A DNA stretch of 50,780 nt from Gammaproteobacteria bacterium (GCA_011772965.1 WVYN01000015.1:6675-57454); one strand, 5' to 3'; shown: positions 31,383-41,470, numbered from the stretch's first letter. The notes: generated by a model not told the origin, from the letters alone. Made by a program: numbers and translations.

Positions 31383-32036
31383 TCAATTCGTTGTTGGTAA
31401 AGGCCTCATTTCAACCAAAGTCCTCCTGGCATCGAGTCCGGGTACCTGTAATAGATGAATACTGGTTTCAACGCACTCATTGAGTGCCGCTGTCCCGGTT
31501 TCATTAACTTCCCCCTTCATGGCCAGTATGCGGGATGATGGCCCGAGCAAGTGACGGGTTTTCTGATAGATATCCACGAGTTCGCTGAATGCACGGGTAA
31601 TAATACAGTCAATGCTGGCAGCGGGATGCCAGTCCTCGACCCGTCCGGTAATTACCGTCACGTTTGCCAAGCCCAGATCCAGCACGGCCTGGTTAACGAA
31701 GCGAGTTTTCTTCTGATTGCTGTCCAACAGGGTCCAAGCCATCCCGGGAAGCGAAATGGCGAGTATCAACCCGGGCAAACCGGCACCGGTACCCAGATCG
31801 AGGCAGTGTTCGCCCCGCAGGTAAGGCAGCACCGAAAGGCTATCGAGGACATGGTGCGTTACCATGCGCCCGGGATCCCGGATTGCTGTGAGATTATAAG
31901 CCCGGCTCCATGACTCAAGCAGTTCCAGGTAATCTACAAAACGCTCCACCGGAAGTGCGGGCGGAAGTCCCGACATACTCTCGATACCCAGGGAAATCCG
32001 GTCGGCCAGTACTTTTTTTAGACCGGGATTGATCAA
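31383..32036 (-). CDS. rsmG: 16S rRNA (guanine-527-N7) methyltransferase RsmG
   Basis: SAM-dependent enzyme that methylates G527 of 16S rRNA. The 217-residue protein has the SAM loop [17 protein letters not shown] and the [20 protein letters not shown] block that marks the GidB family, plus the TRAFSELVD region. Loss of RsmG gives low-level streptomycin resistance in other bacteria. Its start overlaps the mnmG stop by 4 bases. Confidence 0.96.
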   Translation of the reverse strand: MINPGLKKVLADRISLGIESMSGLPPALPVERFVDYLELLESWSRAYNLTAIRDPGRMVTHHVLDSLSVLPYLRGEHCLDLGTGAGLPGLILAISLPGMAWTLLDSNQKKTRFVNQAVLDLGLANVTVITGRVEDWHPAASIDCIITRAFSELVDIYQKTRHLLGPSSRILAMKGEVNETGTAALNECVETSIHLLQVPGLDARRTLVEMRPLPTTN

Positions 32037-33928
32037 GCGCTTTTCTTGAGTGACGCCGAATGCTTCTTAATATAAATCCGCAACAGCGAGATCGCCGCGG
32101 GTGTGACACCGGGAATACGGGATGCCTGGCCAAGATTATGCGGGCGATGTTCTGAAAACTTCTGAGCGAGTTCAGCTGAAAGACCCCGGACCTGATTATA
32201 GTCAATCCCTTCTGGTAACCGTGTTTCTTCATGAATGCGGTTTCGCTCGATGTCTTCTGCTTGCCGGTCGATATAACCACTGTATTTCGCCTGGATATCT
32301 ACCTGATTGGCCACTGCGTCGTCGACGTGATCATGAGCAAGACCAAATAAGTCCAACAGTTCCCGGTATCTGGCTTCAGGTCGTTTGAGTAATTGCATCA
32401 AATTATATTCGTGCGCCAATGGCTTACCGAATACAGCAGTTACTGCATCAGCAGGTGCCGATTCAGTATTTACCCAGTGTTGCTCAAGGCGAGATCGTTC
32501 TCTTTCAATCGACTCACGTTTCTCTGAATACATCTGCCATTGACGATCAGTCACGAGCCCAAGCAGCCTGCCCTGTTCTGATAACCTCAGGTCGGCATTG
32601 TCCTCACGTAATAACAATCGATACTCGGCACGGCTGGTAAACATGCGGTAAGGCTCATTGGTTCCCCGTGTAATAAGGTCATCAATCAGGACACCGATAT
32701 AGGCTTCATCACGACGTGGACTCCAGGTGCTTTCACCCCTGACCCGGCGCGCCGCGTTCAGTCCGGCAATCAGACCCTGTGCAGCGGCCTCCTCGTAACC
32801 TGTTGTGCCGTTGATCTGGCCGGCGAAAAACAGACCGGAAATAAATTTTGTCTCAAGCCAGGGCTGCAGATCCCTGGGATCAAAATAATCATATTCGATG
32901 GCATAACCTGGTCGCGTGATGTGTGCATTTTCAAATCCCTTGATAGAGCGCACCAGTTCCAGCTGAACATCAAAGGGCAGGCTGGTCGATATGCCGTTGG
33001 GATAGACCTCTGAGGAATTCAGACCTTCTGGTTCGATAAAGATCTGGTGCGAGTTTTTGTCCGCAAAGCGCATTACCTTGTCTTCCACAGATGGGCAATA
33101 ACGGGGGCCGCTGCCCTCGATATTGCCGTTGTACATAGGGGAGCGATGAATTCCACCGCGGATGATCTCATGTGTCCTCTCATTGGTCTGGGTAATGTGG
33201 CAGGCGATCTGTGCCGGATGCATGTCGCGTCTGCCTAGAAATGAGAACACCGGCACCGGCTCATCACCGGTCTGAATCTGCAGCTGTCTGTAGTTGATAG
33301 TCTTGCCATCAATGCGTGGGGGCGTTCCGGTCTTCAAGCGCCCGACCCGGAAAGGCAGTTGCCGCAAGCGTTGAGCCAGTGCATTGGCCGGGGGATCACC
33401 GGCCCTGCCACCACTGCTTTGCTTATCACCAATGTGGATGCGGCCACCGAGGAAGGTACCAACAGTCAGTACCACGGCATCGGCATAAAAGCGCAGGCCG
33501 GACTGTGTCACCACGCCGCTGATCCGGTCGCCTTCGACAATAAGGTCGTCCACGGACTGCTGGAACAGGTATAGCCCGGCCTGGTTTTCCAGAGTGGGCC
33601 GAACATAGGCCTTATAAAGGGAACGATCGATCTGGGCACGCGTGGCCCGGACCGCCGGGCCCTTGCTGGCATTCAGGATCCGGAAATGAATGCCGCTGTG
33701 ATCTGCAGCAATGGCCATCATCCCGCCCAGGGCATCAATTTCCCTGACCAGATGACCCTTGCCAATACCGCCAATGGCCGGATTGCAGGACATCTGTCCC
33801 AGCGTATCGACACTGTGTGTCAATAACAGGGTTTTGGCACCCAGACGTGCGGACGCCAGGGCGGCCTCGGTTCCCGCATGGCCACCGCCCACAATGATAA
33901 CGTCGTATGTCCGGGTTGAATTTGTCAT
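32033..33928 (-). CDS. mnmG: tRNA uridine-5-carboxymethylaminomethyl modification enzyme MnmG
   Basis: FAD enzyme that with MnmE makes the cmnm5 group on U34 of several tRNAs. The 631 residues include the FAD motif [21 protein letters not shown] (residues about 9-29), the [24 protein letters not shown] block and the second signature [11 protein letters not shown] with the catalytic cysteine. The C-terminal helical MnmE-binding domain is complete. mnmE, usually upstream in Pseudomonas, is not here; speE is instead. Confidence 0.98.
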   Translation of the reverse strand: MTNSTRTYDVIIVGGGHAGTEAALASARLGAKTLLLTHSVDTLGQMSCNPAIGGIGKGHLVREIDALGGMMAIAADHSGIHFRILNASKGPAVRATRAQIDRSLYKAYVRPTLENQAGLYLFQQSVDDLIVEGDRISGVVTQSGLRFYADAVVLTVGTFLGGRIHIGDKQSSGGRAGDPPANALAQRLRQLPFRVGRLKTGTPPRIDGKTINYRQLQIQTGDEPVPVFSFLGRRDMHPAQIACHITQTNERTHEIIRGGIHRSPMYNGNIEGSGPRYCPSVEDKVMRFADKNSHQIFIEPEGLNSSEVYPNGISTSLPFDVQLELVRSIKGFENAHITRPGYAIEYDYFDPRDLQPWLETKFISGLFFAGQINGTTGYEEAAAQGLIAGLNAARRVRGESTWSPRRDEAYIGVLIDDLITRGTNEPYRMFTSRAEYRLLLREDNADLRLSEQGRLLGLVTDRQWQMYSEKRESIERERSRLEQHWVNTESAPADAVTAVFGKPLAHEYNLMQLLKRPEARYRELLDLFGLAHDHVDDAVANQVDIQAKYSGYIDRQAEDIERNRIHEETRLPEGIDYNQVRGLSAELAQKFSEHRPHNLGQASRIPGVTPAAISLLRIYIKKHSASLKKSA

Positions 33929-33957
33929 GGCACGAATAATAACAGTAGACCCCTGGC

Positions 33958-34815
33958 TTATGCTTTTGCAATTCCTGCCAGTGTTTCATTCATGAATACA
34001 GGTAATGACTGACAGGCGATATGAATGTCTGCATTGTAATAACGGGTCGGGAAGCCCTTTTTCCGTGCCGCGGTTTCGCGAAAGCCGTTGAGCTTCTGTC
34101 CCTTGCGTGCCAGGGTCGCACTCCACCAGCCAGAGGGATAAGTACACTGTGGAAAGTGAATTGTCTTGATATCATTCGCGCCGGCTGCATGCATGGCCTT
34201 ATGTATGGAAGTAATAATTTCCATGTCAAACAGAGGAGATTCGCTCTGCGCGACCATGACACCACCTTCGCGCAGTACCCGGAGGCAATCACGGTAGAAA
34301 TCAGCAGAAAAAAGCCGCGATGCCTGGCCAACCGGATCGGTGGTGTCCAGCAATATCACATCAACACTGGACGCCGAGGCATCTGCCATCCACTGGATAG
34401 CATCGACAAACAGTAATTGGGCACGCTCATCTCCGTTCGACTCACACAGTTCCGGAAAGAATTCTTCAGCCACCCGTGTTACTCGCTCATCAAGTTCCAC
34501 TTGCAGGACTTCCTCAACTTCACGGTGTTTTAATACTTCTTTTAAAGTACCGCAGTCACCACCACCGACGATGACCACATGTTTCGGGTTGGAATGAATA
34601 AACAGGGCTGGATGGCTCATCATTTCGTGATAGATGAAATTATCACGACTAGTCAACATGGTCAGACCATCAAGCGTCAGCAACCGGCCAAAAGTTTCCG
34701 TTTCAAACACTTCGATATGCTGAAAAGGGGAATTTTCATCATGGATTTTCGCCGTGATCTTCAAGGCCATGCCGAAGCCTTTGGCCTTCTCCGTAAACCA
34801 TGAATCTTCAGTCAT
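33958..34815 (-). CDS. speE: Polyamine aminopropyltransferase (spermidine synthase)
   Basis: Transfers the aminopropyl group of decarboxylated SAM to putrescine. The 285-residue protein has the N-terminal beta domain, [19 protein letters not shown], the nucleotide loop [17 protein letters not shown] (a cysteine where glycine is usual) and [11 protein letters not shown] for the catalytic aspartate. The ATG chosen has GGGGAG about 8 bases upstream; an ATG six codons earlier lacks one. speD is absent from the window. speA lies 2.9 kb away across the divergent gap. Confidence 0.94.
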   Translation of the reverse strand: MTEDSWFTEKAKGFGMALKITAKIHDENSPFQHIEVFETETFGRLLTLDGLTMLTSRDNFIYHEMMSHPALFIHSNPKHVVIVGGGDCGTLKEVLKHREVEEVLQVELDERVTRVAEEFFPELCESNGDERAQLLFVDAIQWMADASASSVDVILLDTTDPVGQASRLFSADFYRDCLRVLREGGVMVAQSESPLFDMEIITSIHKAMHAAGANDIKTIHFPQCTYPSGWWSATLARKGQKLNGFRETAARKKGFPTRYYNADIHIACQSLPVFMNETLAGIAKA

Positions 34816-34901
34816 GTTCGTGCTCCCCACCATTAATCTCTGGAAAGCGCGGCATAATAACGAAAATAATCAGAATAAACGAGACATGGCCTGGAAGAAC
34901 C

Positions 34902-35432
34902 TTATCCGGTGCGGTACTTGTCTTTCAATCTGGAATAATGTGCCGAGGAATATTCAAGAAAGGCCAGTTCGTTTTCGTTTAATTCACGAAGCTGTTTCGC
35001 CGGGCTGCCTACATAAAGATATCCACCTTCAAGCTGCTTACCGGTAGGCACCAGACTACCAGCACCAATAATAATCCTGTCGCCCAGCACGGCACCATCC
35101 ATAATGGTAGCCGACATGCCAATCAGACACTGGTTGCCGACCGTGCACGCATGCAGGGTCACCCGATGCCCGACCGTAACATCATCTCCAACTTTCAGTG
35201 GGAAACCACCCGGTGAAAATTTTCCGTCATGGGTCACGTGCAGCACACAAGCATCCTGGATATTGGTGCGCTTGCCGATGGTAATGGAGTGGACATCTCC
35301 ACGTGCCACAGTCATGGGCCAGATCGACGAGTCCGCCCCGATCGTGACATCACCGATGATAAGGGCTGTGTCATCAACATAGACAGTGGGATCGATGGCG
35401 GGTGTCTTGCCCTTGAAGCTTCTAATTGGCAT
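34902..35432 (-). CDS. Gamma carbonic anhydrase family protein
   Basis: A 176-residue left-handed beta-helix of hexapeptide repeats (IGDVTIGADSSIWPMTVARGD, then GNQCLIGMSATIMDGAVLGD). The metal-ligand histidines of the family appear present (H65, H89, H94 in VLHVTHD, VGHR and TLHACT). It resembles E. coli YrdA, whose enzymatic activity is uncertain, so carbonic anhydrase function should not be assumed. It lies 86 bases before speE on the same strand. Confidence 0.92.
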   Translation of the reverse strand: MPIRSFKGKTPAIDPTVYVDDTALIIGDVTIGADSSIWPMTVARGDVHSITIGKRTNIQDACVLHVTHDGKFSPGGFPLKVGDDVTVGHRVTLHACTVGNQCLIGMSATIMDGAVLGDRIIIGAGSLVPTGKQLEGGYLYVGSPAKQLRELNENELAFLEYSSAHYSRLKDKYRTG

Positions 35433-35539
35433 TAGATTCTGTTCCTGTGATTGAACATTTTGATCTCCCGGGAAGTCTGATATATGTATACGGTCATTAA
35501 TGACTACCCTACTTTAAGCTAACCAAAACCTCCTGAAGT

Positions 35540-35563
35540 AAATCCCGCATCATTGCGGGATTT
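35540..35563 (-). terminator. Hairpin overlapping the end of the cupredoxin gene
   Basis: AAATCCCGC-6 bases-GCGGGATTT is a perfect 9-bp inverted repeat. It includes the last codons and the TGA of the cupredoxin gene, so the stop codon sits in the loop. After it on the minus strand comes ACTTCAGGAGG, which is a weak U tract, so it may be a partial terminator or an mRNA end stabiliser. Confidence 0.5.
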
Positions 35564-36149
35564 GCACCTTGTTTAGCTTGCCCAGTATTCTTCGGTAGGG
35601 CCCCTGCAAGATCTCGCCCGCCTTTTTCTTGACCTCCTCCAGATTGTCCGGCTTACCGACAACGATGACGCCCACCATACCAAAGCCGATGTGTGGCTCA
35701 CAGACATAGGCATAGGTGCCCTCAATATTCAGCGTGATCTTGAGATTTTCCCCCAAGGCACTGCGCCAGTGCTGGGCCCCTTCCGGGATCAAACCATCCA
35801 CCGACACCGTGTTATGCGAGGTCATGTTCCTCCAGCTGACACTATCACCTGGTTGAATGTATATAATGTCAGGATTAAAGACTCTGGCCTCGGCATTGAT
35901 AGTATGCGTTTGAGGTGCTGTGGATTCCCCGTCTGTCGCAGTCGCTGGAGACGGTTCAGGTTCAGGTATGCCGACGGATTGCTCTTCTGTTGCAACGGCC
36001 GGAGTTGGTTCCGGTGCGGCCTCACTAACGGTTGTCTGCTCAACAGCTGCTGTTTCGGAAGATGATGGTGCAGATTCCTCTTTACCACAGGCGGATAGAG
36101 ACATCAAAAACACACCCAGAAATATCCAGACGATTATATTTATTCGCAT
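35550..36149 (-). CDS. Pseudoazurin-like cupredoxin lipoprotein
   Basis: A 199-residue exported copper protein. The signal peptide ends in a lipobox (LMSLSAC, C21), so it should be lipid-anchored. A linker rich in S, T, P and E (about 26-80) follows. The type 1 copper ligands are complete: H112 (SHNTV), C150, H153 and M158 (VCEPHIGFGM), a plastocyanin/pseudoazurin arrangement. The C-terminal extension after 165 carries a charged helix (EEVKKKAGEIL). It may carry electrons in the periplasm; the partner is unknown. It is divergent from the M20 peptidase. Confidence 0.9.
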   Translation of the reverse strand: MRINIIVWIFLGVFLMSLSACGKEESAPSSSETAAVEQTTVSEAAPEPTPAVATEEQSVGIPEPEPSPATATDGESTAPQTHTINAEARVFNPDIIYIQPGDSVSWRNMTSHNTVSVDGLIPEGAQHWRSALGENLKITLNIEGTYAYVCEPHIGFGMVGVIVVGKPDNLEEVKKKAGEILQGPYRRILGKLNKVQIPQ

Positions 36150-36268
36150 TGATCCTGCTCCGTTGAAGTCATTTACTGCTACCGAACCCGATTATCCCGG
36201 CCCAAAAACAGGAGAAAATTATAACAAATCGTGTATGTTATGCCTCTGACAACCATCTCCGGTTTGCA

Positions 36269-37684
36269 ATGATGTTTGACGAAAAGCTACTACACGACTT
36301 CTGCGAAAATCACTGGGAAAAATCAGCCATCCCGGAACTGGTAGAGTACATTCGAGTACCGAACAAGTCTCCCTTGTTTGATCCGGACTGGGATGAACAC
36401 GGTTACATGGAAGCCGTGGTGGCCCAGTTTGAAAACTGGTGCCGGCAGCAGGACATTCCGGGCATGCAGCTTGAGGTGGTACGTCTTGAAAACCGTACTC
36501 CGTTGATATTGATCGATATTCCTGGCCAGTCAGAGGATACCATCCTCCTCTATGGCCACCTTGACAAACAGCCCGAGATGACCGGCTGGCGTGAGGGCCT
36601 GGGGCCCTGGACACCGGTAATTGAAAATGACCGCCTCTACGGCCGGGGCGGCGCCGATGATGGTTATGCTGTGTTTGCTTCTTTGACGGCTATCCAGGGT
36701 TTACAACAACAGCGCATTCTGCACGGCCGTTGCGTTGTCATTATCGAGGCCTGTGAAGAGAGCGGTAGCCCGGACCTGCCTTACTACATCGATGCGCTGC
36801 AGGACCGTATCGGAAAACCGGACCTCGTGATCTGTCTTGACTCCGGTTGCGGTAATTATGAACAACTCTGGTGCACGACGTCACTGCGTGGATTAATAGG
36901 CGGAGAGCTCAGGATCCGGATCCTTGAGGAAGGTGTACATTCCGGGGATGCCAGCGGTATCGTTCCCAGCAGTTTCCGAATACTGAGAGAACTGCTGGGA
37001 CGGATCGATGACAGTAAGAGTGGCTGGATCTCCACGCCTGAGTTCAATGAAGAAATTCCGGAACAAAGGCTGAAACAGGCAAAGCTTGCGGCCGCAGTCC
37101 TGGGTAACACATTATATGAACGCTTTCCCTTCACCAAAAGCGCGCGGCCAATGGTGGAAGACCCGACTGAATTGATACTAAATCGTACCTGGCGGCCGGC
37201 ACTTTCTGTTACTGGTGCCGATGGCCTGCCCCCCATCACCGACGCGGGTAATGTGTTGCGGGCTGAGACCGCAGTAAAAATTTCATTGCGATTGCCGCCG
37301 ACAACGGACGCGACAAAAGCCTCACGCAAGCTGAAGGAGATGCTCGAAGAGAACCCGCCTTATGGTGCTGAAGTGAGCTTCACACCAGACTGGAGTTCCG
37401 GTGGCTGGCACGCACCCGTGATGGAACCGTGGCTGGAAACAGCCGTGCAAGAGGCCTCGGAAAAACATTTTGGCAGGCCAGCGATGCACATGGGGGAAGG
37501 CGGTTCGATTCCTTTCATGGGCATGCTGGGCGAGAAATTTCCCGATGCCCAGTTCCTCATCACTGGTGTACTCGGGCCTCATTCCAATGCCCATGGGCCC
37601 AATGAATTTCTTCATATTCCCACCGTGAAAAAACTGACCTGCTGTGTGGCCGAAGTCATCGCTGCTCACTATCGCAACCTCTGA
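36269..37684 (+). CDS. M20 family metallopeptidase
   Basis: A cytoplasmic di-zinc amidohydrolase of 471 residues, likely a dipeptidase or related enzyme. The metal and catalytic residues are visible: H97 (YGHLDKQPE), D130 (GRGGADDG), E163/E164 (EACEESGSPD), D191 (CLDSG) and the late histidine in GPHSNAHGPNE. No signal peptide. The sequence starts at MMFDEK; the second Met is an alternative. speA begins 16 bases downstream. The substrate cannot be named. Confidence 0.92.
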   Translation: MMFDEKLLHDFCENHWEKSAIPELVEYIRVPNKSPLFDPDWDEHGYMEAVVAQFENWCRQQDIPGMQLEVVRLENRTPLILIDIPGQSEDTILLYGHLDKQPEMTGWREGLGPWTPVIENDRLYGRGGADDGYAVFASLTAIQGLQQQRILHGRCVVIIEACEESGSPDLPYYIDALQDRIGKPDLVICLDSGCGNYEQLWCTTSLRGLIGGELRIRILEEGVHSGDASGIVPSSFRILRELLGRIDDSKSGWISTPEFNEEIPEQRLKQAKLAAAVLGNTLYERFPFTKSARPMVEDPTELILNRTWRPALSVTGADGLPPITDAGNVLRAETAVKISLRLPPTTDATKASRKLKEMLEENPPYGAEVSFTPDWSSGGWHAPVMEPWLETAVQEASEKHFGRPAMHMGEGGSIPFMGMLGEKFPDAQFLITGVLGPHSNAHGPNEFLHIPTVKKLTCCVAEVIAAHYRNL

Positions 37685-37700
37685 TCCCGGGAGATCACTG

Positions 37701-39596
37701 ATGGACAGGAAATTCACTGAGCAACCGCAATGGACAATTGCTGACTCGCTGGATCTCTACCAGGTCCCGGCTTGGTCGGAAGGTTATTTTGATATTAATG
37801 ACGCGGGCCATGTCGTCGCTCGGCCGGACAGGGACAATGGCCAAAGTATCGATCTTTTCGAACTTGCCAGGGATCTCAAACAAAAGGGACTGACGCCGCC
37901 GATACTGTTGCGTTTCAGTAATATCCTGCATCAGCGTATTGATTCCATGTGTCAGGCCTTTAAACAGGCCATGGATGAATACCGTTACCAGTCCAGCTAT
38001 ACCGCTGTTTATCCGATTAAAGTCAATCAGCAACGCAAGGTTGTGGAGGACATCATTCAACATGGCCAGGAGCGTATCGGCCTGGAGGCCGGCAGCAAGA
38101 CAGAGCTGCTGACCATTATTGCACTCTCTCGAATGGGTAATACCGTAATCTGTAACGGCTACAAGGATCTCGAATACATTCGTACCGCGCTCATTGGCCA
38201 GGAACTGGGGCTGCGGGTCTTCATCGTGGTCGAAAAACTCTCGGAATTGAAACTCATTATTAATACGGCGAAGGAAATAGATATTCGCCCTCATCTGGGC
38301 GTACGAGTCCGATTGTCCTCAGTCGCGGAAGGCAACTGGCAGAATACCGGTGGTGAGAAGTCAAAGTTTGGCCTGCATAGTGCCCAGGTCATCCTAGCCA
38401 TTGAGCAACTGGAAACCGTCGACATGCTCGACTGCTTGCAGCTCTTGCATTTTCACATTGGTTCACAGGTTAGTAACATCCAGCATTTCCAGCGTGCTTT
38501 GCATGAGGGTAGCCGATTTTTCAGTGAGCTTTGCGCCATGCGTGCCCCCATTTCCTGTGTCGATGTCGGTGGTGGCCTGGGAGTGGATTATGAAGGCAGC
38601 CAGTCCAAAAATTTCTGTTCGGTAAACTATTCCATGCAGGCCTATGCCGATACCGTCGTGCATGCCTTCGCCTCTATATGCGAACAACACGCGTTACCAC
38701 AACCCGAGATCATTACTGAATCAGGACGAGCCATGACAGCACACCACGCCATGCTGATTACCAATGTTATCGGTATTGAACAGGCTCCGGGGCTGGTAAA
38801 ACCGGAAGCGGCAAAGCGAAACGAGATGGAAATCATCCGTTCACTCTGGAAAATATTGCAATCCATCAAGAAAAAAAACGCAGTACAGTCTTATCACGAT
38901 GCCCTGCATTATTTCGACGAAGCCAAGGAGATGTTTGTGCATGGTCTGTTAAACCTGCAACAACGGGCCAGGACCGAGACAATGTTTTATGCGATTTGTC
39001 GCAAGGTACAGGGACTAGTGAAAGCGGGCCAGAGAGAAATGCTGGATGAGCTGAATGGACGGCTCGCGGACAAATATTTCTGTAATTTCTCGTTGTTTCA
39101 GTCCCTGCCGGACAGCTGGGCTATAAAACAGATCTTCCCGGTCATGCCCTTGCATCGCCTCGGAGAGTGCCCGGACAAGCGCGCAATAATTGAAGATCTG
39201 ACCTGCGATTCCGACGGGATGATTAATCTTTATGTCGATCAGCAGGGCATCAGCAGCAGCCTGCCGATACACGCACCCGGAGTAAACGAACCCTATCTCC
39301 TCGGCATATTTATGCTGGGGGCCTACCAGGAAATCCTCGGGGATATGCACAACCTGTTTGGCGATACGGCCTCAGCTAACGTCGAACTGATACCCGGTGG
39401 AGAATATCGGCTGACCGAGATACACAAGGGCGATACGGTCGTAGATCTGCTTGATTATGTGCACATCAGCGGCAAGACCCTCGAACATTGCTACAAGCAA
39501 AAGATCTATGCCGCCGACCTAGACAAGAATCGGCAGCTGCAATATCTGCAGGAGCTGAGTCAGGGTCTTGACGGTTATACCTATCTTGAAGATTAA
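37701..39596 (+). CDS. speA: Biosynthetic arginine decarboxylase
   Basis: PLP enzyme turning arginine into agmatine, the first step of the arginine route to putrescine. The 631-residue protein has the family N-terminus (WTIADSLDLYQVPAWSEGYFDIN), the PLP lysine K107 in YPIKVNQQRKVV, the EAGSKTELL block, HFHIGSQ and GGGLGVDYEGS. The start is the ATG after GGGAG (8 bases); an open frame upstream overlaps the M20 gene and is not used. Agmatinase or agmatine deiminase genes are not in the window. Confidence 0.97.
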   Translation: MDRKFTEQPQWTIADSLDLYQVPAWSEGYFDINDAGHVVARPDRDNGQSIDLFELARDLKQKGLTPPILLRFSNILHQRIDSMCQAFKQAMDEYRYQSSYTAVYPIKVNQQRKVVEDIIQHGQERIGLEAGSKTELLTIIALSRMGNTVICNGYKDLEYIRTALIGQELGLRVFIVVEKLSELKLIINTAKEIDIRPHLGVRVRLSSVAEGNWQNTGGEKSKFGLHSAQVILAIEQLETVDMLDCLQLLHFHIGSQVSNIQHFQRALHEGSRFFSELCAMRAPISCVDVGGGLGVDYEGSQSKNFCSVNYSMQAYADTVVHAFASICEQHALPQPEIITESGRAMTAHHAMLITNVIGIEQAPGLVKPEAAKRNEMEIIRSLWKILQSIKKKNAVQSYHDALHYFDEAKEMFVHGLLNLQQRARTETMFYAICRKVQGLVKAGQREMLDELNGRLADKYFCNFSLFQSLPDSWAIKQIFPVMPLHRLGECPDKRAIIEDLTCDSDGMINLYVDQQGISSSLPIHAPGVNEPYLLGIFMLGAYQEILGDMHNLFGDTASANVELIPGGEYRLTEIHKGDTVVDLLDYVHISGKTLEHCYKQKIYAADLDKNRQLQYLQELSQGLDGYTYLED

Positions 39597-39623
39597 GCTA
39601 TACAGCAGACAGGAGTGAGTTGG

Positions 39624-40493
39624 ATGAAGGTTGGTGTAATTGGACTGGGTGCCATGGGTGCTTACATGGCCCTGAATTTTCACAAGGCAGGTTACCTGCA
39701 CAGGATCTGGAACCGCAGCCAGGATAAAGCCGAGGCAGTTGCTGCCAAGACCGATGCCGGGATAGCGGTTGACGCTGAAAGTCTTGCTGCAGAGTGTGAT
39801 CTGGTGCTGACCTGTGTCTCCAGGGACAACGATGTTCTGGAGATGATCCAGCAGATTGCCCGGGGAATAAAACCGGGCAGCGTCGTGGTGGACACCTCGA
39901 CAGTCAGCTCGGATACCGCCAACCAGGCTGCAGCGCTCCTGTCTGAAAAGGCGGCCGCATTTCTGGATTGCCCGGTTTCCGGCGGCGTCGAAGGTGCGAA
40001 GAATGCCACCCTGGCCATGATGGTGGGTGGTGACGAGACCGTTCTGGAATGTGTGCGCGAGCCGCTCGCCGCCATTGCCAAGAATATCGTCTATATCGGC
40101 CCGACCGGCAGCGGCCAGGCTTGCAAGGCGGTCAATCAGATCATGGCGGCCGGCCTGAACCAGGCAGTGACCGATGCACTGGCCTTTGGCCAGGCCATGG
40201 GACTCAACATGGACAGGGTCATCGATGTGGTCTCCACCGGTGCAGCAGGCAACTGGTTTCTTTCTCACCGCGGCAAGACCATGCTGGCTGACCGTTACGA
40301 ACCCGGCTTTAAACTGGGCCTGCATCACAAGGACCTGACCATCTGCCGGTCAATGTTACAAAAGATTACCGAAGCCTCTCTGCCCACCCTGGAAATGACA
40401 CTGGGGCATTATCAGCGCCTGATCGATGAAGGTTATGGTGACGAGGACATTTCGGCCCTGTTCCGCCTGAAAAAGAAGCTGCTTCAGACCTGA
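39624..40493 (+). CDS. Beta-hydroxyacid dehydrogenase (3-hydroxyisobutyrate dehydrogenase family)
   Basis: NAD(P)-dependent oxidoreductase of 289 residues. It has the Rossmann motif VGVIGLGAMGAYMA, the DTSTVSSDTA loop, DCPVSGGVEGAKN for substrate binding, the catalytic lysine K168 in GSGQACKAVNQI and the C-terminal FKLGLHHKDL helix. The family includes 3-hydroxyisobutyrate, tartronate semialdehyde and glyoxylate reductases; the substrate cannot be chosen here. AGGAG 8 bases before the ATG decides the start. It follows speA by 27 bases. Confidence 0.93.
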   Translation: MKVGVIGLGAMGAYMALNFHKAGYLHRIWNRSQDKAEAVAAKTDAGIAVDAESLAAECDLVLTCVSRDNDVLEMIQQIARGIKPGSVVVDTSTVSSDTANQAAALLSEKAAAFLDCPVSGGVEGAKNATLAMMVGGDETVLECVREPLAAIAKNIVYIGPTGSGQACKAVNQIMAAGLNQAVTDALAFGQAMGLNMDRVIDVVSTGAAGNWFLSHRGKTMLADRYEPGFKLGLHHKDLTICRSMLQKITEASLPTLEMTLGHYQRLIDEGYGDEDISALFRLKKKLLQT

Positions 40494-40699
40494 AGCTGAA
40501 TAATTAGCCGGTATTGACGGAACCTGCGGCCCGCATGCGGGTCAATTCGTTGACGATGGTCTGATAATGTGGAGAATATCCACGCTTATCTACCTCCGCT
40601 TGCGCGATAAAACAGAATAAATTCAGCAAACGGCGGGACTCCAAGTAAAATCCCGGATAGCAAACAACCTGGATACAGTGTTGAGACAGGACTATTAAC

Positions 40700-41470
40700 T
40701 TGAACAATACAGTTGCAAATCCGTTGATAGAAATACACGGTCTGGAAAAACGCTTTGGGCCCATCCATGCCGTGCGGGGCATCTCCTTTTCTGTCAGCAA
40801 AGGAGAGGTGCTTGGTTTTCTCGGCCCCAACGGTGCCGGCAAGTCAACAACCATGAAAATGATTACGGGCTTCCTTGAACCCACAGCCGGGAGTGTGGCG
40901 GTCTGCGGGTTCGATATCGCAGAAGACCCGATCGAAGCCAAAAAAAGGATCGGCTACCTGCCGGAGGGTGCTCCCCTGTATGGTGAAATGACAGTCTTTT
41001 CCTTCCTGAATTTTGTCGCCGAGATTCGTGGCATGAGTGGCGAATATCGCAAAAACCGGATCGATGAAGTGATTAATAAGATCAACCTTGAAGCTGTTCG
41101 TCACCAAAGCCTGGAAACCCTCTCCAAGGGCTACAAGCGGCGAGTGGGTGTGGCCCATGCCCTCTTGCATGACCCTGAAATCCTGATCATGGACGAGCCT
41201 ACTGATGGTCTGGATCCGAACCAGAAACATGAAGTGCGTGCACTGATTCAGGAAATGGCACAGGAAAAAGCGATTATTATCTCGACTCATATTCTGGAAG
41301 AGGTCGATGCTGTTTGTACCCGTGCAATTATCATTGCTTCAGGACAACTGCTTTTTGACGGCACCCCGAAAGAATTGCTGGAAAAATCAGGGACTGGAAA
41401 ACTGGAAGATATATTCCGTGATATCACCACCCGTTTTTATGAAGAAAAAGGAGTGACGGAACACTCATGA
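40700..41470 (+). CDS. ABC transporter ATPase, GldA-like
   Basis: ATP-binding subunit of an ABC-2 exporter, 256 residues. It has Walker A GPNGAGKST, the Q-loop region with YLPEGAPLYGEM, the signature LSKGYKRRVGVA, Walker B ILIMDEPTDGLDP and the switch histidine in ISTHILEEV. The start is TTG with AGGAC at about 8 bases; no ATG exists before the conserved core. It is translationally coupled to the permease (ATGA overlap). The closest family I recall is GldA of Bacteroidetes gliding machinery, but gliding should not be assumed here. Confidence 0.92.
   Translation: MNNTVANPLIEIHGLEKRFGPIHAVRGISFSVSKGEVLGFLGPNGAGKSTTMKMITGFLEPTAGSVAVCGFDIAEDPIEAKKRIGYLPEGAPLYGEMTVFSFLNFVAEIRGMSGEYRKNRIDEVINKINLEAVRHQSLETLSKGYKRRVGVAHALLHDPEILIMDEPTDGLDPNQKHEVRALIQEMAQEKAIIISTHILEEVDAVCTRAIIIASGQLLFDGTPKELLEKSGTGKLEDIFRDITTRFYEEKGVTEHS

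Noticed and set aside
39519-40328. A 269-codon open frame on the minus strand opposite the beta-hydroxyacid dehydrogenase
   Set aside because: The plus strand carries a complete dehydrogenase with catalytic residues and RBS; the antisense frame has no recognisable domain.
40530-40541. The 12-base palindrome CCCGCATGCGGG after the dehydrogenase gene
   Set aside because: It is self-complementary with no loop and no T run, so not a terminator. One copy alone gives no ground to call it a binding site.
40504-40941. A 145-codon minus-strand open frame antisense to the start of the GldA-like ATPase gene
   Set aside because: Most of it is the complement of a clear ATPase gene. Only the last 30 or so codons lie in the gap, and no start or RBS supports a separate small gene there.
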